DNA of 42,061 nucleotides from [Clostridium] methylpentosum DSM 5476 (GTDB lineage: Bacteria; Bacillota; Clostridia; Oscillospirales; Ruminococcaceae): the NCBI GenBank assembly GCA_000158655.1, contig EQ973344.1, positions 1,394,298 through 1,436,358 of the forward strand, read 5' to 3'. Below are positions 8,171 through 16,124 of this stretch, one piece after another. The number at the start of each line of letters is the position of its first letter. Positions within the stretch are counted from its first letter, which is position 1. The notes beneath the pieces are model-generated. The model saw nothing but the letters and a program-made list of their open reading frames with translations, had not been told where the DNA came from and searched no databases. The position numbers and the translations under genes are program-made.

Positions 8171-8326
8171 TTATTCTTGAGCAAGGGCCTGCATCGTACG
8201 TTGATACACCTCAAAGCCACTCAAACCATCTTCCGGCACATAAATCTGACCGTTTTCGGTCACATAACAGTTCTCCCATTCACTTTCCGGGATATATGCT
8301 TTGGTTAATATTTCTGATCTATTCAT
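8171..8326 (-). CDS. Small phage hypothetical protein
   Basis: A 51-residue frame, MNRSEILTKAYIPESEWENC..., with AGGGGG 8 bases upstream of the ATG at 8326 and a TAA stop at 8171. It begins 14 bases after the stop of the 158-residue fibre protein and continues the same operon. The sequence has no membrane segment; the repeated 'IYVPEDG' and 'FEVYQRT' pieces suggest a compact folded domain. Function not recognised. The 70-base gap before the BppU-like gene holds no other frame. Confidence 0.65.
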   Translation of the reverse strand: MNRSEILTKAYIPESEWENCYVTENGQIYVPEDGLSGFEVYQRTMQALAQE

Positions 8327-8340
8327 TTTTTGGCCCCCTA

Positions 8341-8817
8341 TCAATCTTCCAGTACAAACGAAGCATTCACGTATACGCTTCTCTGTCCGCCGCTATTAAA
8401 GGAAAGCCTGCCGTCGCCCCCTACACTGACAGGATAGCTTTGGTCATTGTCTCCGCCCGTCGCGGACATTACATGCATCTTACTATCATACATTCCTGTA
8501 GGTAATTGGGTAAATGTCCGGTTGGATATGACTGGTTGAGAAACGCCGATTTGAATATGTACCATCCTTCCAATTTTAACCGCGATCGCGGGAGTATTGG
8601 CATCTGTCAGTGTAAATCCATTGAGCGCAGTCAAGGTGGCGACTTGCGGCTCCAGGGCGTTAACCGCATCGATGATCTTGTTCATCTCAGCCGCCGAAAA
8701 TGGCGTTCCGTCAGGTGCCCCATCCGGGAATTTACTCTGGAATTCAAAGTCCGTATTCGATAGCTTATCGTGTGCCAGCACCCGTTTGGTGTTGGTCACC
8801 CATCTGGTCAGTGGCAT
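8341..8817 (-). CDS. Phage tail-fibre-like protein
   Basis: Predicted 158 residues (MPLTRWVTNTKRVLAHDKL...). The ATG at 8817 is preferred because AAGGAGG sits 8 bases upstream; the ATG two codons before is too close to it. It starts two bases after the stop of the preceding gene. The N-terminal third (PDGAPDGTPFSAAEMNKIIDAVNALE) is a motif common in short fibre proteins of Clostridia phages, leading into a short helix. The rest (KIGRMVHIQIGVSQPVISNRTFTQLPTGM, YPVSVGGDGRLSFNSGG) has the beta-strand pattern of a small fibre head/receptor-binding domain. Probable adhesin of the tail tip. Confidence 0.7.
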   Translation of the reverse strand: MPLTRWVTNTKRVLAHDKLSNTDFEFQSKFPDGAPDGTPFSAAEMNKIIDAVNALEPQVATLTALNGFTLTDANTPAIAVKIGRMVHIQIGVSQPVISNRTFTQLPTGMYDSKMHVMSATGGDNDQSYPVSVGGDGRLSFNSGGQRSVYVNASFVLED

Positions 8818-8819
8818 GT

Positions 8820-9233
8820 TCATCCTCCTTGTGAAATTGACAGCACCCAAATGATATTTAGGATGCTGTTTTCAGTTTTATTGATCGATACATTTGCTCT
8901 GGCGAGTAAGGTCCCATCTTGAGCAAATACTCCAAGCTCGGAAGCCGTAAAACCCACACTGGATGCGGGCAGGTTAACCAGCGCTGTCGTTATCCCTGAC
9001 GATTGGGTCAGCTGGGTCAGCGGGTAACGATGCGTCTCATTGTCGAGAGCTGTGTCATAGATCGATGCGGCAGAGGTACCGGTGCCCAACGCAATATAGG
9101 CAGGCCGCAGGGATACCGTCACGCTGTCCTGAGCAAACAGGCTGTCCAGGGCATCCAGCACCGTCTTGGTGACTACCCCGGCATAATCCGCGTCTCCGAT
9201 CCGGGCGGATGCCGATGTGTTAATAGCTGGCAT
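8820..9233 (-). CDS. Phage tail-associated protein
   Basis: Predicted 137 residues starting MPAINTSASARIGDADYAGVV. The ATG at 9233 has a strong GGAGGTG ribosome site 8 bases upstream, which lies inside the end of the upstream tail gene; an upstream in-frame ATG (9266) has no such site. The features are a beta-rich fold with IYDTALDNETHRYPLTQL and ASELGVFAQDGTLLARANV, a layout seen in tail-fibre adaptor proteins that read 'GIFDEDGTLLA' (tail-collar/DUF3751-like). Role likely baseplate or fibre attachment. It ends TGA two bases before the next start. Confidence 0.65.
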   Translation of the reverse strand: MPAINTSASARIGDADYAGVVTKTVLDALDSLFAQDSVTVSLRPAYIALGTGTSAASIYDTALDNETHRYPLTQLTQSSGITTALVNLPASSVGFTASELGVFAQDGTLLARANVSINKTENSILNIIWVLSISQGG

Positions 9234-10472
9234 AATAATCACCTCCCCACATCCAGGGTTGTCCATCGTCCGCGTGGCACACCAGTGGGATCCGCGCCGT
9301 GCAGCTGCAGCTCAGGGCGACAGAGCAGTTGACTGTGTCAGACGCGACCACGACTTCGGTGTCTCGAATATCTGTCGGATTGTTTGCATACTGCCGCAAG
9401 AATGTCTTGCCATACGCTGTCAAAAATCCCTTGTCCTTGAGCTTGACCTGCGCGTACATCTGGCCGCTATCCAGCACGATCGACCGCTCGACAACGACAT
9501 ACTCTCCAACAACGTAATACTCCGGCCACGCAAATGACCAAATGGTGAATGGTTCGGTACCTTCCAAATCGTCTACAGAAAGAGTGATCTGCGTCTCAGG
9601 GGAAGTCTTGGAATACAATTGAGTGGACGCGTAGGAGATCAGCTCCGCCGCGCTGCCATATCGGTCGTTGGTGTCTACTGACTCGATCAGCCCAGAGGTG
9701 CGTGTTTTGTCAGCCACCTGCTGGATCATCTGCTGGTTTGCCAGCCGGATCCGTAAGCTGAAATGACCTCTGTAGTTGACGACGATCTTCTCACCGCCTG
9801 CCAGCTTAGGCTCATAGGCGGTGTTGATGTTGATGTCGGCAGAGTCGTAGCTAAAAAGGAATTGCTTGCCCCAATTGTCACTGTCCAGTCCATTGACGCC
9901 TACCGTAGCAGAGACGCCATTGACAGTGATTGTGGGCAGGTCTATGATTGGCCACTGCACGCTAATTTTGCTGTCGCCTGCCTTGTAGGTGAATGTCTCA
10001 ATCTGTGGATCGGTGACACCGGTTGCCCCCTTAACAACCTGGACCGTGCGCAAATTATAGCTCTCTGCGGTTTTTTACAACCCCCAACAGTCCGAGGGCG
10101 CAGGAATAACTGGAAAGTCCTTTCTTACCAAAAAGCTGAATCTGAATGGCCGAAAGGACGGGATGTCATAGAAATTGTATGTCCAGATCGCTGGGGAAGA
10201 GCCTGAAGCCGTCGCGTAGAATTGCAGCGGCTCAGACGCCGTACCCAGGTATTCCGCGAGGGTACTTGCACGATTGACCTCAATGTTCCGCACGCCTCCG
10301 ACAAGTTCGGCCAACTCGTTTAGAGCATTGTAATATTCACCGTTCTTATTTCCGTTTACATAAAGCAAAGTTCCAACATTCCTATTTCTATTGATTTCAT
10401 GAAAAGAGTGATATTGATTATCTGGCATTTTTACGCCAATAAAAAACTGTCCTTTTCTGCAATAACCGTATA
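9220..10472 (-). pseudogene. Phage tail protein (baseplate hub-like), 5'-truncated and with an in-frame TAA
   Basis: A single minus-strand frame runs from the edge of the IS200 relic (codons GYCRKGQFFIGVK before ATG 10428) through 117 codons to TAA at 10073-10075, then continues in the same frame (KTAESYN, TTG at 10053) for 277 more codons to 9220. The downstream half resembles the C-terminal part of siphophage tail/hub proteins: a TFTYKAGDSK-like strand, VTVNGVSATVGVNGLDSDNWGK, EKIVVNYRGHF then a long ADKTRTSGLIESVDTNDRYGSAAEL helix. The upstream half (DNQYHSFHEINRNRNVG..., YDIPSFRPFRFSFLV) would be its N-terminal side. No ribosome site precedes 10428 or 10053 convincingly. I read this as one tail gene whose 5' end was lost at the transposase junction and which later gained a stop; two separate genes are the alternative. 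Confidence 0.6.
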
Positions 10473-10847
10473 TTCTATTTGATCCTGCTTATCCTACTCT
10501 CGAATATATTTTCAGCATTTATTCCCATAGCGCTGACATAATACCTTGTTACTCAAAAGTGCCGATTCCCGATTTTATATTTCAAATTTGCGTGCCTTTC
10601 AAAAATCATCATGGAACTTTTCTCTTTGAGTTATCCATGAACGATGACATACTGATTTTCGGCGATATGTTTACTAAAATATACAGATGATCTGGCCTCC
10701 CATTCCCTTCTATTATCTCTACTCCTTTTCATTTACGCAAATCCCAGATTGTTTCCCCTACATTATTCTTCAATATTTCGGTGCAAATACCACATGATAC
10801 TGGCATCTCCATGTTGTGTGTTGCAGGCTTGCGATATCTTTTTCCAT
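10473..10847 (-). pseudogene. IS200/IS605-type transposase tnpA, decayed (right copy)
   Basis: The frame starts at ATG 10847 with AAGGAGG 9 bases upstream: MEKDIASLQHTTWRCQYHVVFAPKY, then a stop. Later frames give KGVEIIEGNGRPDHLYILVNISPKISMSSFM (here the H-x-H of the HUH site reads DHLYI), then MMIFERHANLKYKIGNRHF and RYYVSAMGINAENIF. This is the order of an IS200-type Y1 transposase of about 150 residues, broken by several stops and shifts. It was once a single-strand DNA transposase. It abuts the truncated tail gene on its 3' side and an end hairpin on its 5' side. Confidence 0.85.
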
Positions 10848-10941
10848 CTAAAAAGACCTCCTTGTATTTTGTTGGTGCAGTTAGCCGACCGCACTTCCAT
10901 TATACCAGGGGGACTTTTCACTATATAATTCTTTTTACTCT

Positions 10942-10958
10942 CCCCGGCAGAGCCGGGG
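10942..10958. repeat. IS200/IS605-type end hairpin
   Basis: CCCCGGC-AGA-GCCGGGG, a perfect 7-bp stem with a 3-base loop, lies about 95 bases 5' of the decayed tnpA start. Comparable hairpins stand at the ends of the other two longer relics (near 23434 and 38316), which fits the subterminal hairpins recognised by TnpA. Confidence 0.65.
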
Positions 10959-10988
10959 GTTGTTGTTTCGCTAAAGCTAACCAATACA

Positions 10989-11024
10989 AAAACAGGAGCA
11001 GCCCATATGGGCTGCTCCTGTTTT
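10989..11024. terminator. Terminator of the sugar ABC operon
   Basis: A perfect 36-base palindrome (two 18-base arms, core CAGGAGCAGCCCAT) ends in TTTT on both strands. It lies 68 bases past the binding-protein stop and thus ends the minus-strand operon. Confidence 0.85.
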
Positions 11025-11091
11025 ATAAGAGTGAGGTTACAGAATGGTAAACCATTACTGCATATGTGGGAACAAAATTCAGTGAGACAGA

Positions 11092-12108
11092 TTATTTGCT
11101 GATCTCAACTTCAACTTCCTTACCGTCTTTGCCGATGAAGGAAACCGGTACGTAAACCTCTTTCTTATCAGCGTTGTCGTAAGGAATGTCTTTGCCTTCA
11201 ACAGCAAGTTTTGCGAGCTCAACGCCCTTAGCACCGATACCCAGAACGTCCTGAGCAACTGTACCCATCATCTTGCCGTCAGCAATGTACTCGAGAGCGA
11301 TGTCGTCGCCGTTGAAGCCGGTAACGATAACATCAGTTTTGCCTGCTTCCTGGAGAGCAGATGCAGCACCTGCAGCCATCGGGTCGTTTGCAGCGAAGAC
11401 TGCAACGATGTCAGGGTTGGAAGCGAGGATATCCTTCATAACGGTGTAGCCCTCTTCCTGTTTGGAGTTCGCAACGAGCTCTTTTGCAACAGTGAAGCCA
11501 GCTTTTTCGATTTCTTCTTTGTAGCCTTCGTTACGGCGCTGTGCGTAAACCGCAGACTCTTCACATTTGATGATTGCAACTTCACCGCTGGTGATGCTCT
11601 TCTCTTTGAGGAGCTCAGCAGTGTAAACGCCTGCCATCTGTCCGCCGGCTTTCATGTCGGAGATGATGATCGCGTCTTTATCAGAGTCGCCGTCGCCGAT
11701 ATCGGTGATAATAACGGGGATGTCTTTCTGATGTGCAAGGGTAACGATGTTGCCCATTGCCTCAGGCTTACAGGGGCAAACGATCAGAGCGTCAACGCCG
11801 GAGTTGATGAGGTTGGTACAACCGGTAACCATCTCGTTGGAGTCGTTCTTCTGGTCGTGGGTTTTGATCTCGATGCCGAGCTCAGTTGCCTTGTCAACAA
11901 CACCTTTTTCAAGCTGCTGGAAGAAGGTCTGGTCTCTGGTGTATACCGACCAACCAAAGGTCAGTTTCTCGCCGGAAGCACCGGAAGAAGCTGCGCCGCT
12001 GGAAGCTGCGGTAGAGCTGCTGCCGCTGTCGCTGCCGCCACAACCTGCTGCTACTGCCATGATCATGACTGCGCTCATGCCCATTGCTAAAAATCTTTTG
12101 AGTTTCAT
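11092..12108 (-). CDS. Sugar ABC transporter substrate-binding lipoprotein (CUT2/ribose type)
   Basis: A 338-residue exported lipoprotein. The signal peptide MKLKRFLAMGMSAVMIMAVAAGC carries a lipobox with Cys23, followed by a Ser/Gly-rich linker. The mature part is a Peripla_BP_4 protein (LTFGWSVYTRDQTFFQQLEKGV..., NLINSGVDALIVCPC, GQMAGVYTAELL, VAVFAANDPMAAGA, VTGFNGDDIALEYI), the ribose/galactose-type family. It captures a pentose or hexose and delivers it to the permeases encoded upstream. It is last in the operon, behind a stem-loop that may raise its mRNA level. Substrate is not determinable; the neighbouring fucose isomerase and rhamnosidase make a deoxyhexose, ribose or galactose possible. 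Confidence 0.9.
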   Translation of the reverse strand: MKLKRFLAMGMSAVMIMAVAAGCGGSDSGSSSTAASSGAASSGASGEKLTFGWSVYTRDQTFFQQLEKGVVDKATELGIEIKTHDQKNDSNEMVTGCTNLINSGVDALIVCPCKPEAMGNIVTLAHQKDIPVIITDIGDGDSDKDAIIISDMKAGGQMAGVYTAELLKEKSITSGEVAIIKCEESAVYAQRRNEGYKEEIEKAGFTVAKELVANSKQEEGYTVMKDILASNPDIVAVFAANDPMAAGAASALQEAGKTDVIVTGFNGDDIALEYIADGKMMGTVAQDVLGIGAKGVELAKLAVEGKDIPYDNADKKEVYVPVSFIGKDGKEVEVEISK

Positions 12109-12167
12109 TTCAATACACTCCTTTTGGTAAATTGAATCAATGAATTTCTTTTTTTATTTTATTGCTC

Positions 12168-12199
12168 CCTGCCGGTTGTACTCGACACAAGCCGGCAGG
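12168..12199 (-). promoter_or_regulatory. Intercistronic stem-loop before the binding-protein gene
   Basis: CCTGCCGG (12168-12175) pairs with CCGGCAGG (12192-12199), extended by ACAA/TTGT pairs inside, in the 125-base gap between the last permease and the binding protein. The minus-strand side is followed by an A-rich, not T-rich, stretch, so it is not a terminator. Such structures often protect or boost the binding-protein message. Confidence 0.55.
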
Positions 12200-12233
12200 T
12201 GTGCAAAAAATACAAGTTAAAATCAGGCTGTTC

Positions 12234-13250
12234 TTACGCCTTGGAACCAGCCGCCTGACGCGCTGCAAGTTCCTTGCGGGCTTTGCTCTTGGTGACAAAG
12301 GTGTCAATCGAAGCCTTGATGCCGTTGATCGAGAAGGCAAAGATCAGGATACAGCCTTCGACGATTTTCTGGACATACGAGTTGATGCCGAAAGAGGTGA
12401 GCGCCGAGGTGATGGTGACCAGGAAGATCGCCGCCACGATGGTGGTGAAGATGCTTCCCTTACCGCCTACGAGTGCGGTGCCGCCGAGAACAACCGCCGA
12501 GATAACGGTGAATTCAAGGCCGACCGGAACGCCGTAGTTGGAAGAACCGAGGTAAGAGGTCATCATGATTGCGGTAAATGCGGTGAACAGGCCGACGAGG
12601 AGGTAGATGAGAATCTGGGTTTTGGGAATGCTGATACCCGAGATCTCTGCCGCTTCGTGGGAGTTACCGATTGCGAGAATGTGGCGGCCAAGAGCCGTCT
12701 TTCTAAGAATGATCGTACCGATGATTGCGAGTACAATCAGAACAATAAACGGAATCGGGATACCGAGGATATAGCCGGTGGACATGTTCAGAAGAGCTTT
12801 GTCCTTAACGACAACAGGCGAGCTGTTGACGATCTGAGCGAGCGCCCGGTAAGCGAACTGCATTGCGAGGGTTGCGATGAACGCCGGGATTCTCATCTTC
12901 GCGATCAGGATGCCGTTGAAAGTACCCATCAGGATACCGAGGCCGAGAATCGCAATAACGGTGGGAATCAGTCCGATGGTCGGCAGCAGCAGGGTCATGA
13001 CAACCGCGCTCAGCGAAACCTGGGAGGCGACCGACAGGTCGAAGTCGCCCGAGATGATGGCGAAGGTCATACCGATACCGCACATTGCGTTAAAGGATGC
13101 CTGACGTACAATGTTCTGATAGAATGCGAAGTTCCGGAAGTCAGCATTTGTGATCGCAAGGATTACCCAGAAGATAATCAAAGCGTACAAAATGCCCATT
13201 TCATTAAAGTTAAAATGAATTTTGGGATATTTGTTTTTAACCGTTTTCAT
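12234..13250 (-). CDS. Sugar ABC transporter permease (CUT2)
   Basis: A 338-residue integral membrane protein of the ribose/galactose (BPD_transp_2) permease family. It shows about eight to ten hydrophobic segments, the family motif GDFDLSVASQVSLSAVV in place of 'GGIDLSVGS', the cytoplasmic EAA-like loop (RHILAIGNSHEAAEISGI), and the ending VLGGTALVGGKGSIFTTIVAA. The C-terminal tail is basic (KSKARKELAARQ). Its ATG overlaps the stop of the preceding permease (TAATG), so both are translationally coupled and probably form a heterodimeric channel. A 125-base gap with a stem-loop separates it from the binding protein. Confidence 0.9.
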   Translation of the reverse strand: MKTVKNKYPKIHFNFNEMGILYALIIFWVILAITNADFRNFAFYQNIVRQASFNAMCGIGMTFAIISGDFDLSVASQVSLSAVVMTLLLPTIGLIPTVIAILGLGILMGTFNGILIAKMRIPAFIATLAMQFAYRALAQIVNSSPVVVKDKALLNMSTGYILGIPIPFIVLIVLAIIGTIILRKTALGRHILAIGNSHEAAEISGISIPKTQILIYLLVGLFTAFTAIMMTSYLGSSNYGVPVGLEFTVISAVVLGGTALVGGKGSIFTTIVAAIFLVTITSALTSFGINSYVQKIVEGCILIFAFSINGIKASIDTFVTKSKARKELAARQAAGSKA

Positions 13251-14221
13251 TATTTACCCTCCTTCTGAGTGATCAATTTGATACCGCTGATCGCGAGGGC
13301 AAACAAGAGGATGATCGCGATGGCAAGCTTCTGATACGCTTCGCCAACGCCCAGCATGTTCAGGCCGGATCTGACAAATGTGAGGATGATCGCGCCAATC
13401 AGAGTGCCCCAAACGTTGCCTTTACCGCCGGCGAGTGATGTGCCGCCGAGGATAACCGCGGTGATCGCATCGAGCTCGAATCCGTTACCAAGTGTCGCAG
13501 AACCGGTTGCCAGACGGGAGGTCTGGATAACGCCTGCGCAGGCTGCGGTCAGGCCGGTGATCACATAGATGATAATGAGGGTCTTGTCAACTTTGATGCC
13601 GGTGGTACGGGTTGCGGCTTCGTTGGAGCCGACTGCCCTTGTCTTAACACCAAAGGGGGTAAACTTGTAAATGAGGTAAACGATGACGTAGACGAGCAGA
13701 AGCAGGAAAATCTGAATCTGGAACGGTCCAACCTTGGATGTCGAAAGAGCTTTGATCGCATCGCCAGCGCCACCCGAGATGGTGACACGGGAGCCGTCAG
13801 AGTAAACGAGCGCCACGCCGAGGAAAGCGAGCTGGGTTGCCAGTGTCGCAACAAATGGCTGAATTTTGAGTTTGGTGATCAACAGACCGTTGATGACACC
13901 ACAGAGACAGCCGATGACGAGTGCAATGACAATTGCAAGCCAAACTGGCATGTTGTTTTTCGAGATGGTAACTGCGATGACACAGGTTGTCAGCGAAAGG
14001 ATGGAACCGACCGAAAGGTCGAAACCGCCCGAACAAATTGCGAACATCATACCGGCTGCGGCAACACCGATCAGCGCGGAACGGGAAAGTACGTCAAGAA
14101 TCTGATCAAATTGAATGATCGCGGGATTGAGGATTGCAAAGACAGCGGCGATGACGATTAAGATTGCAAAAACGCCGAATTTGTCCCAAGCTCTCCAAAA
14201 TTTCTTTGCGCCTTGACTCAT
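13250..14221 (-). CDS. Sugar ABC transporter permease (CUT2)
   Basis: A 323-residue paralogue of the next permease, with the standard motif GGFDLSVGSILSLTTCVI, TRAVGSNEAATRTTGI in the ATPase-contacting loop, and VILGGTSLAGGKGNVWGTL near the end. Multiple membrane segments from residue 14 on. It overlaps the ATPase stop by four bases (ATGA) and the downstream permease start. Together with that permease and the ATPase it forms the inner-membrane part of the importer; the two permease genes next to each other indicate a heterodimer rather than the homodimer usual for RbsC. Confidence 0.9.
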   Translation of the reverse strand: MSQGAKKFWRAWDKFGVFAILIVIAAVFAILNPAIIQFDQILDVLSRSALIGVAAAGMMFAICSGGFDLSVGSILSLTTCVIAVTISKNNMPVWLAIVIALVIGCLCGVINGLLITKLKIQPFVATLATQLAFLGVALVYSDGSRVTISGGAGDAIKALSTSKVGPFQIQIFLLLLVYVIVYLIYKFTPFGVKTRAVGSNEAATRTTGIKVDKTLIIIYVITGLTAACAGVIQTSRLATGSATLGNGFELDAITAVILGGTSLAGGKGNVWGTLIGAIILTFVRSGLNMLGVGEAYQKLAIAIILLFALAISGIKLITQKEGK

Positions 14222-15726
14222 TTTACGTCACCTCCAAAGTAAGTTTCATTGCCAGTGGCACACTGCATAATGAACTCTTCGTCCATCTTTTCTTTCGGGA
14301 TGTCTCCAGTGATTTTACCCTGGAAAACAGCCAGCGTGCGGTGGCAGATACTGATAATCTCAGGAAGTTCGGAGGAGATGACGAGGATTGCCATGCCCTG
14401 CTTTGCGAGCTCTTCGAGCAGCGAGTAGATTTCGGATTTTGCACCGACGTCGATACCGCGGGTAGGCTCGAGCATGATCAGAACCTTACAATCAGAGGCG
14501 AGTGCACGGGCAAGCAGGAATTTCTGCTGGTTACCACCCGACAGGCCGACGATTCTCTGATAGGCATCGGCATATTTCATGTTCATGTTTTCGGTGTAGG
14601 TTTTGAGCATCTCATTTTCTTTGTTGACGCTGATGATGCCAAATTTAGAAATGCGGTTGAGAACGTTGATGCTGATGTTTTCACGAACAGTCATCAGCTG
14701 GAAGATACCGGCTTTTTTACGGTCCTCTGTGACAAAGCTGATCCGGTTCTTAATCGCATCTTTCGGCTTTTTGATGTTGAGTTTCTGGCCTTCGAGATAA
14801 ATTTCACCGCTGTCCGGGGTCATCAGGCCATAAATGGTCTTGACGATCTCTTCGCGGAAACAGCCCATCAGACCTGCCATACCGAGCAGCTCGCCTTTTC
14901 TGAGCTTAAAGGAAACATTCTCGTAGTAAGGAGCCTTGGTCAGGTTCTTGACTTCGAGGATCACCTCGCCCGGCTCGGTGTCAGCTGTGCTGTAGTAGTT
15001 GGAAATGTCACGGCCGACCATGAGTTTGACGAGCTGTTCCTGGGTCATCTCGTTGGTTCTCTTGGTTGCTACGAAGCAACCGTCACGCAGAACGGTGATA
15101 GCATCCGACAGATCGAAGATCTCTTTGAGACGGTGCGATATGTAAAGGATTGTTTTCCCCTGGGATTTGAGTTTTGCGATAAGTTTGTAAAGTGTGTCAA
15201 CCTCTTTGTTGTTGAGCGCTGCGGTCGGTTCGTCCATGATGATGATGTCGGAATCGTGCGAGAGTGCCTTTGCGATCTCGACCATCTGCTGCTGCGAAAC
15301 GCTGAGCATGCTGACGAATTCGGTTGCTTTGAAGTCAAGCTCCATGCTGTCGAGCAGTTCCTGTGCCTTTTTGTTCATGGTGGGGATATCGAGGACGATT
15401 CCACCCTTGGTTGGCAGGCTGCCTGCGTAGATGTTCTCTGCGACGGTCAGTTCGGGCATCAGGTTCAGTTCCTGATACACAACGCTGATTCCCGCTGAAA
15501 GCGCATCTGCGATGCTGTTAATTTTTTTCTTTTCCCCATTGATGAAGATATCGCCGCTGTCGGCAAAGTACATACCGCCAAGAATCTTCATCATTGTCGA
15601 TTTACCGGCGCCGTTTTCACCAATCAGAGCATGGACCTCACCCTTCTCAACTGACATGCTCACGTCGGACAACGCTTTGACGCCAGGGAAGGTTTTCGTG
15701 ATATTCTTTATCTCGATATAGGCCAA
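14218..15726 (-). CDS. Sugar ABC transporter ATPase with two nucleotide-binding domains (RbsA/MglA type)
   Basis: A 502-residue fusion of two ATP-binding domains. NBD1 has Walker A GENGAGKST (36-44), signature LSVSQQQ (141-147) and Walker B IIIMDE (161-166). NBD2 has the degenerate P-loop usual for this family (LMGCFREE), a full signature LSGGNQQ (395-401), but LIMLEPT where LxxDEPT is expected: Leu419 takes the place of the Walker B Asp. In this family NBD2 is often inactive, so the transporter may still work through site 1. The start is TTG (15726) with GGAGGTG upstream. It is the first gene of the four-gene operon, 400 bases after the sensor kinase. Confidence 0.9.
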   Translation of the reverse strand: MAYIEIKNITKTFPGVKALSDVSMSVEKGEVHALIGENGAGKSTMMKILGGMYFADSGDIFINGEKKKINSIADALSAGISVVYQELNLMPELTVAENIYAGSLPTKGGIVLDIPTMNKKAQELLDSMELDFKATEFVSMLSVSQQQMVEIAKALSHDSDIIIMDEPTAALNNKEVDTLYKLIAKLKSQGKTILYISHRLKEIFDLSDAITVLRDGCFVATKRTNEMTQEQLVKLMVGRDISNYYSTADTEPGEVILEVKNLTKAPYYENVSFKLRKGELLGMAGLMGCFREEIVKTIYGLMTPDSGEIYLEGQKLNIKKPKDAIKNRISFVTEDRKKAGIFQLMTVRENISINVLNRISKFGIISVNKENEMLKTYTENMNMKYADAYQRIVGLSGGNQQKFLLARALASDCKVLIMLEPTRGIDVGAKSEIYSLLEELAKQGMAILVISSELPEIISICHRTLAVFQGKITGDIPKEKMDEEFIMQCATGNETYFGGDVK

Positions 15727-15829
15727 AGTTTTACACCTCCGTACTGAATTGTCACATCTGTTACCCTCTTACAAATAACGGATGGAATAGGAAAGCAGCC
15801 ATACGGCCGCCTCTTGTTTGTCTATAGTT
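15727..15829 (-). other. Leader of sugar ABC operon
   Basis: About 100 bases of untranslated leader between the putative promoter and the TTG start. It holds a short GCGGCC/GGCTGC stem (15795-15810, one G-U pair) and the GGAGGTG ribosome site; no recognised riboswitch. Confidence 0.4.
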
Positions 15830-15896
15830 ATTATAGTATGAATTGTCTGTAACGTAAATGTATAATTTTAAACAGGTGATGTCTAAAATTAAACAG
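15830..15896 (-). promoter_or_regulatory. Sugar ABC promoter with tandem repeat operator
   Basis: Minus-strand promoter: -35 TTTACG (plus 15853-15858), 17-bp spacer, -10 TATAAT (plus 15830-15835). Just upstream, two near-identical TTAAACAG units (plus 15867-15875 and 15888-15896) are repeated with a 21-base period, i.e. two helical turns on the same face. This fits an AraC-type response regulator of the YesN class, as expected for the nearby LytS/YesM kinase. The binding protein is inferred; no regulator gene is in the window. Confidence 0.7.
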
Positions 15897-16025
15897 TTTC
15901 AGAAAAATGACATCAATCCACATCATAATTTCTACGAATCTGGTTCCTGCTCCTACCGGATTACTGTGAAAATCAACTGATCCCAATTGCATTTTCTGCG
16001 GGTCAGTTTTCCCGGCTATACAACA

Positions 16026-16059
16026 AAGCAGCCGCCGGCAGTGCTGCTGGCGGCTGCTT
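16026..16059. terminator. Terminator of the sensor-kinase gene
   Basis: Stem of 11 bp, AAGCAGCCGCC (16026-16036) with GGCGGCTGCTT (16049-16059); followed by TTTGTTG on the minus strand, about 65 bases after the kinase stop. Confidence 0.75.
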
Positions 16060-16124
16060 GAAATTGGCGGGAACAGGTGCGCATTGGACCATTGCCCAAG
16101 AGGTGTAAAACCGGCGGACACCGC

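Noticed and set aside
3656-10430. A complete prophage or complete tailocin
   Set aside because: No tape measure, sheath, tube, portal, terminase, integrase or repressor gene is present, and two genes are broken.
12162-13268. A 368-codon open frame antisense to the permease gene
   Set aside because: It is a mirror of the high-GC permease frame, lacks a ribosome site, has a very biased Asp/Glu/Arg composition and no known fold.
14164-15498. A 444-codon open frame antisense to the sugar ATPase
   Set aside because: It is opposite a clear, motif-rich ATPase gene and has the composition of a reversed reading frame.
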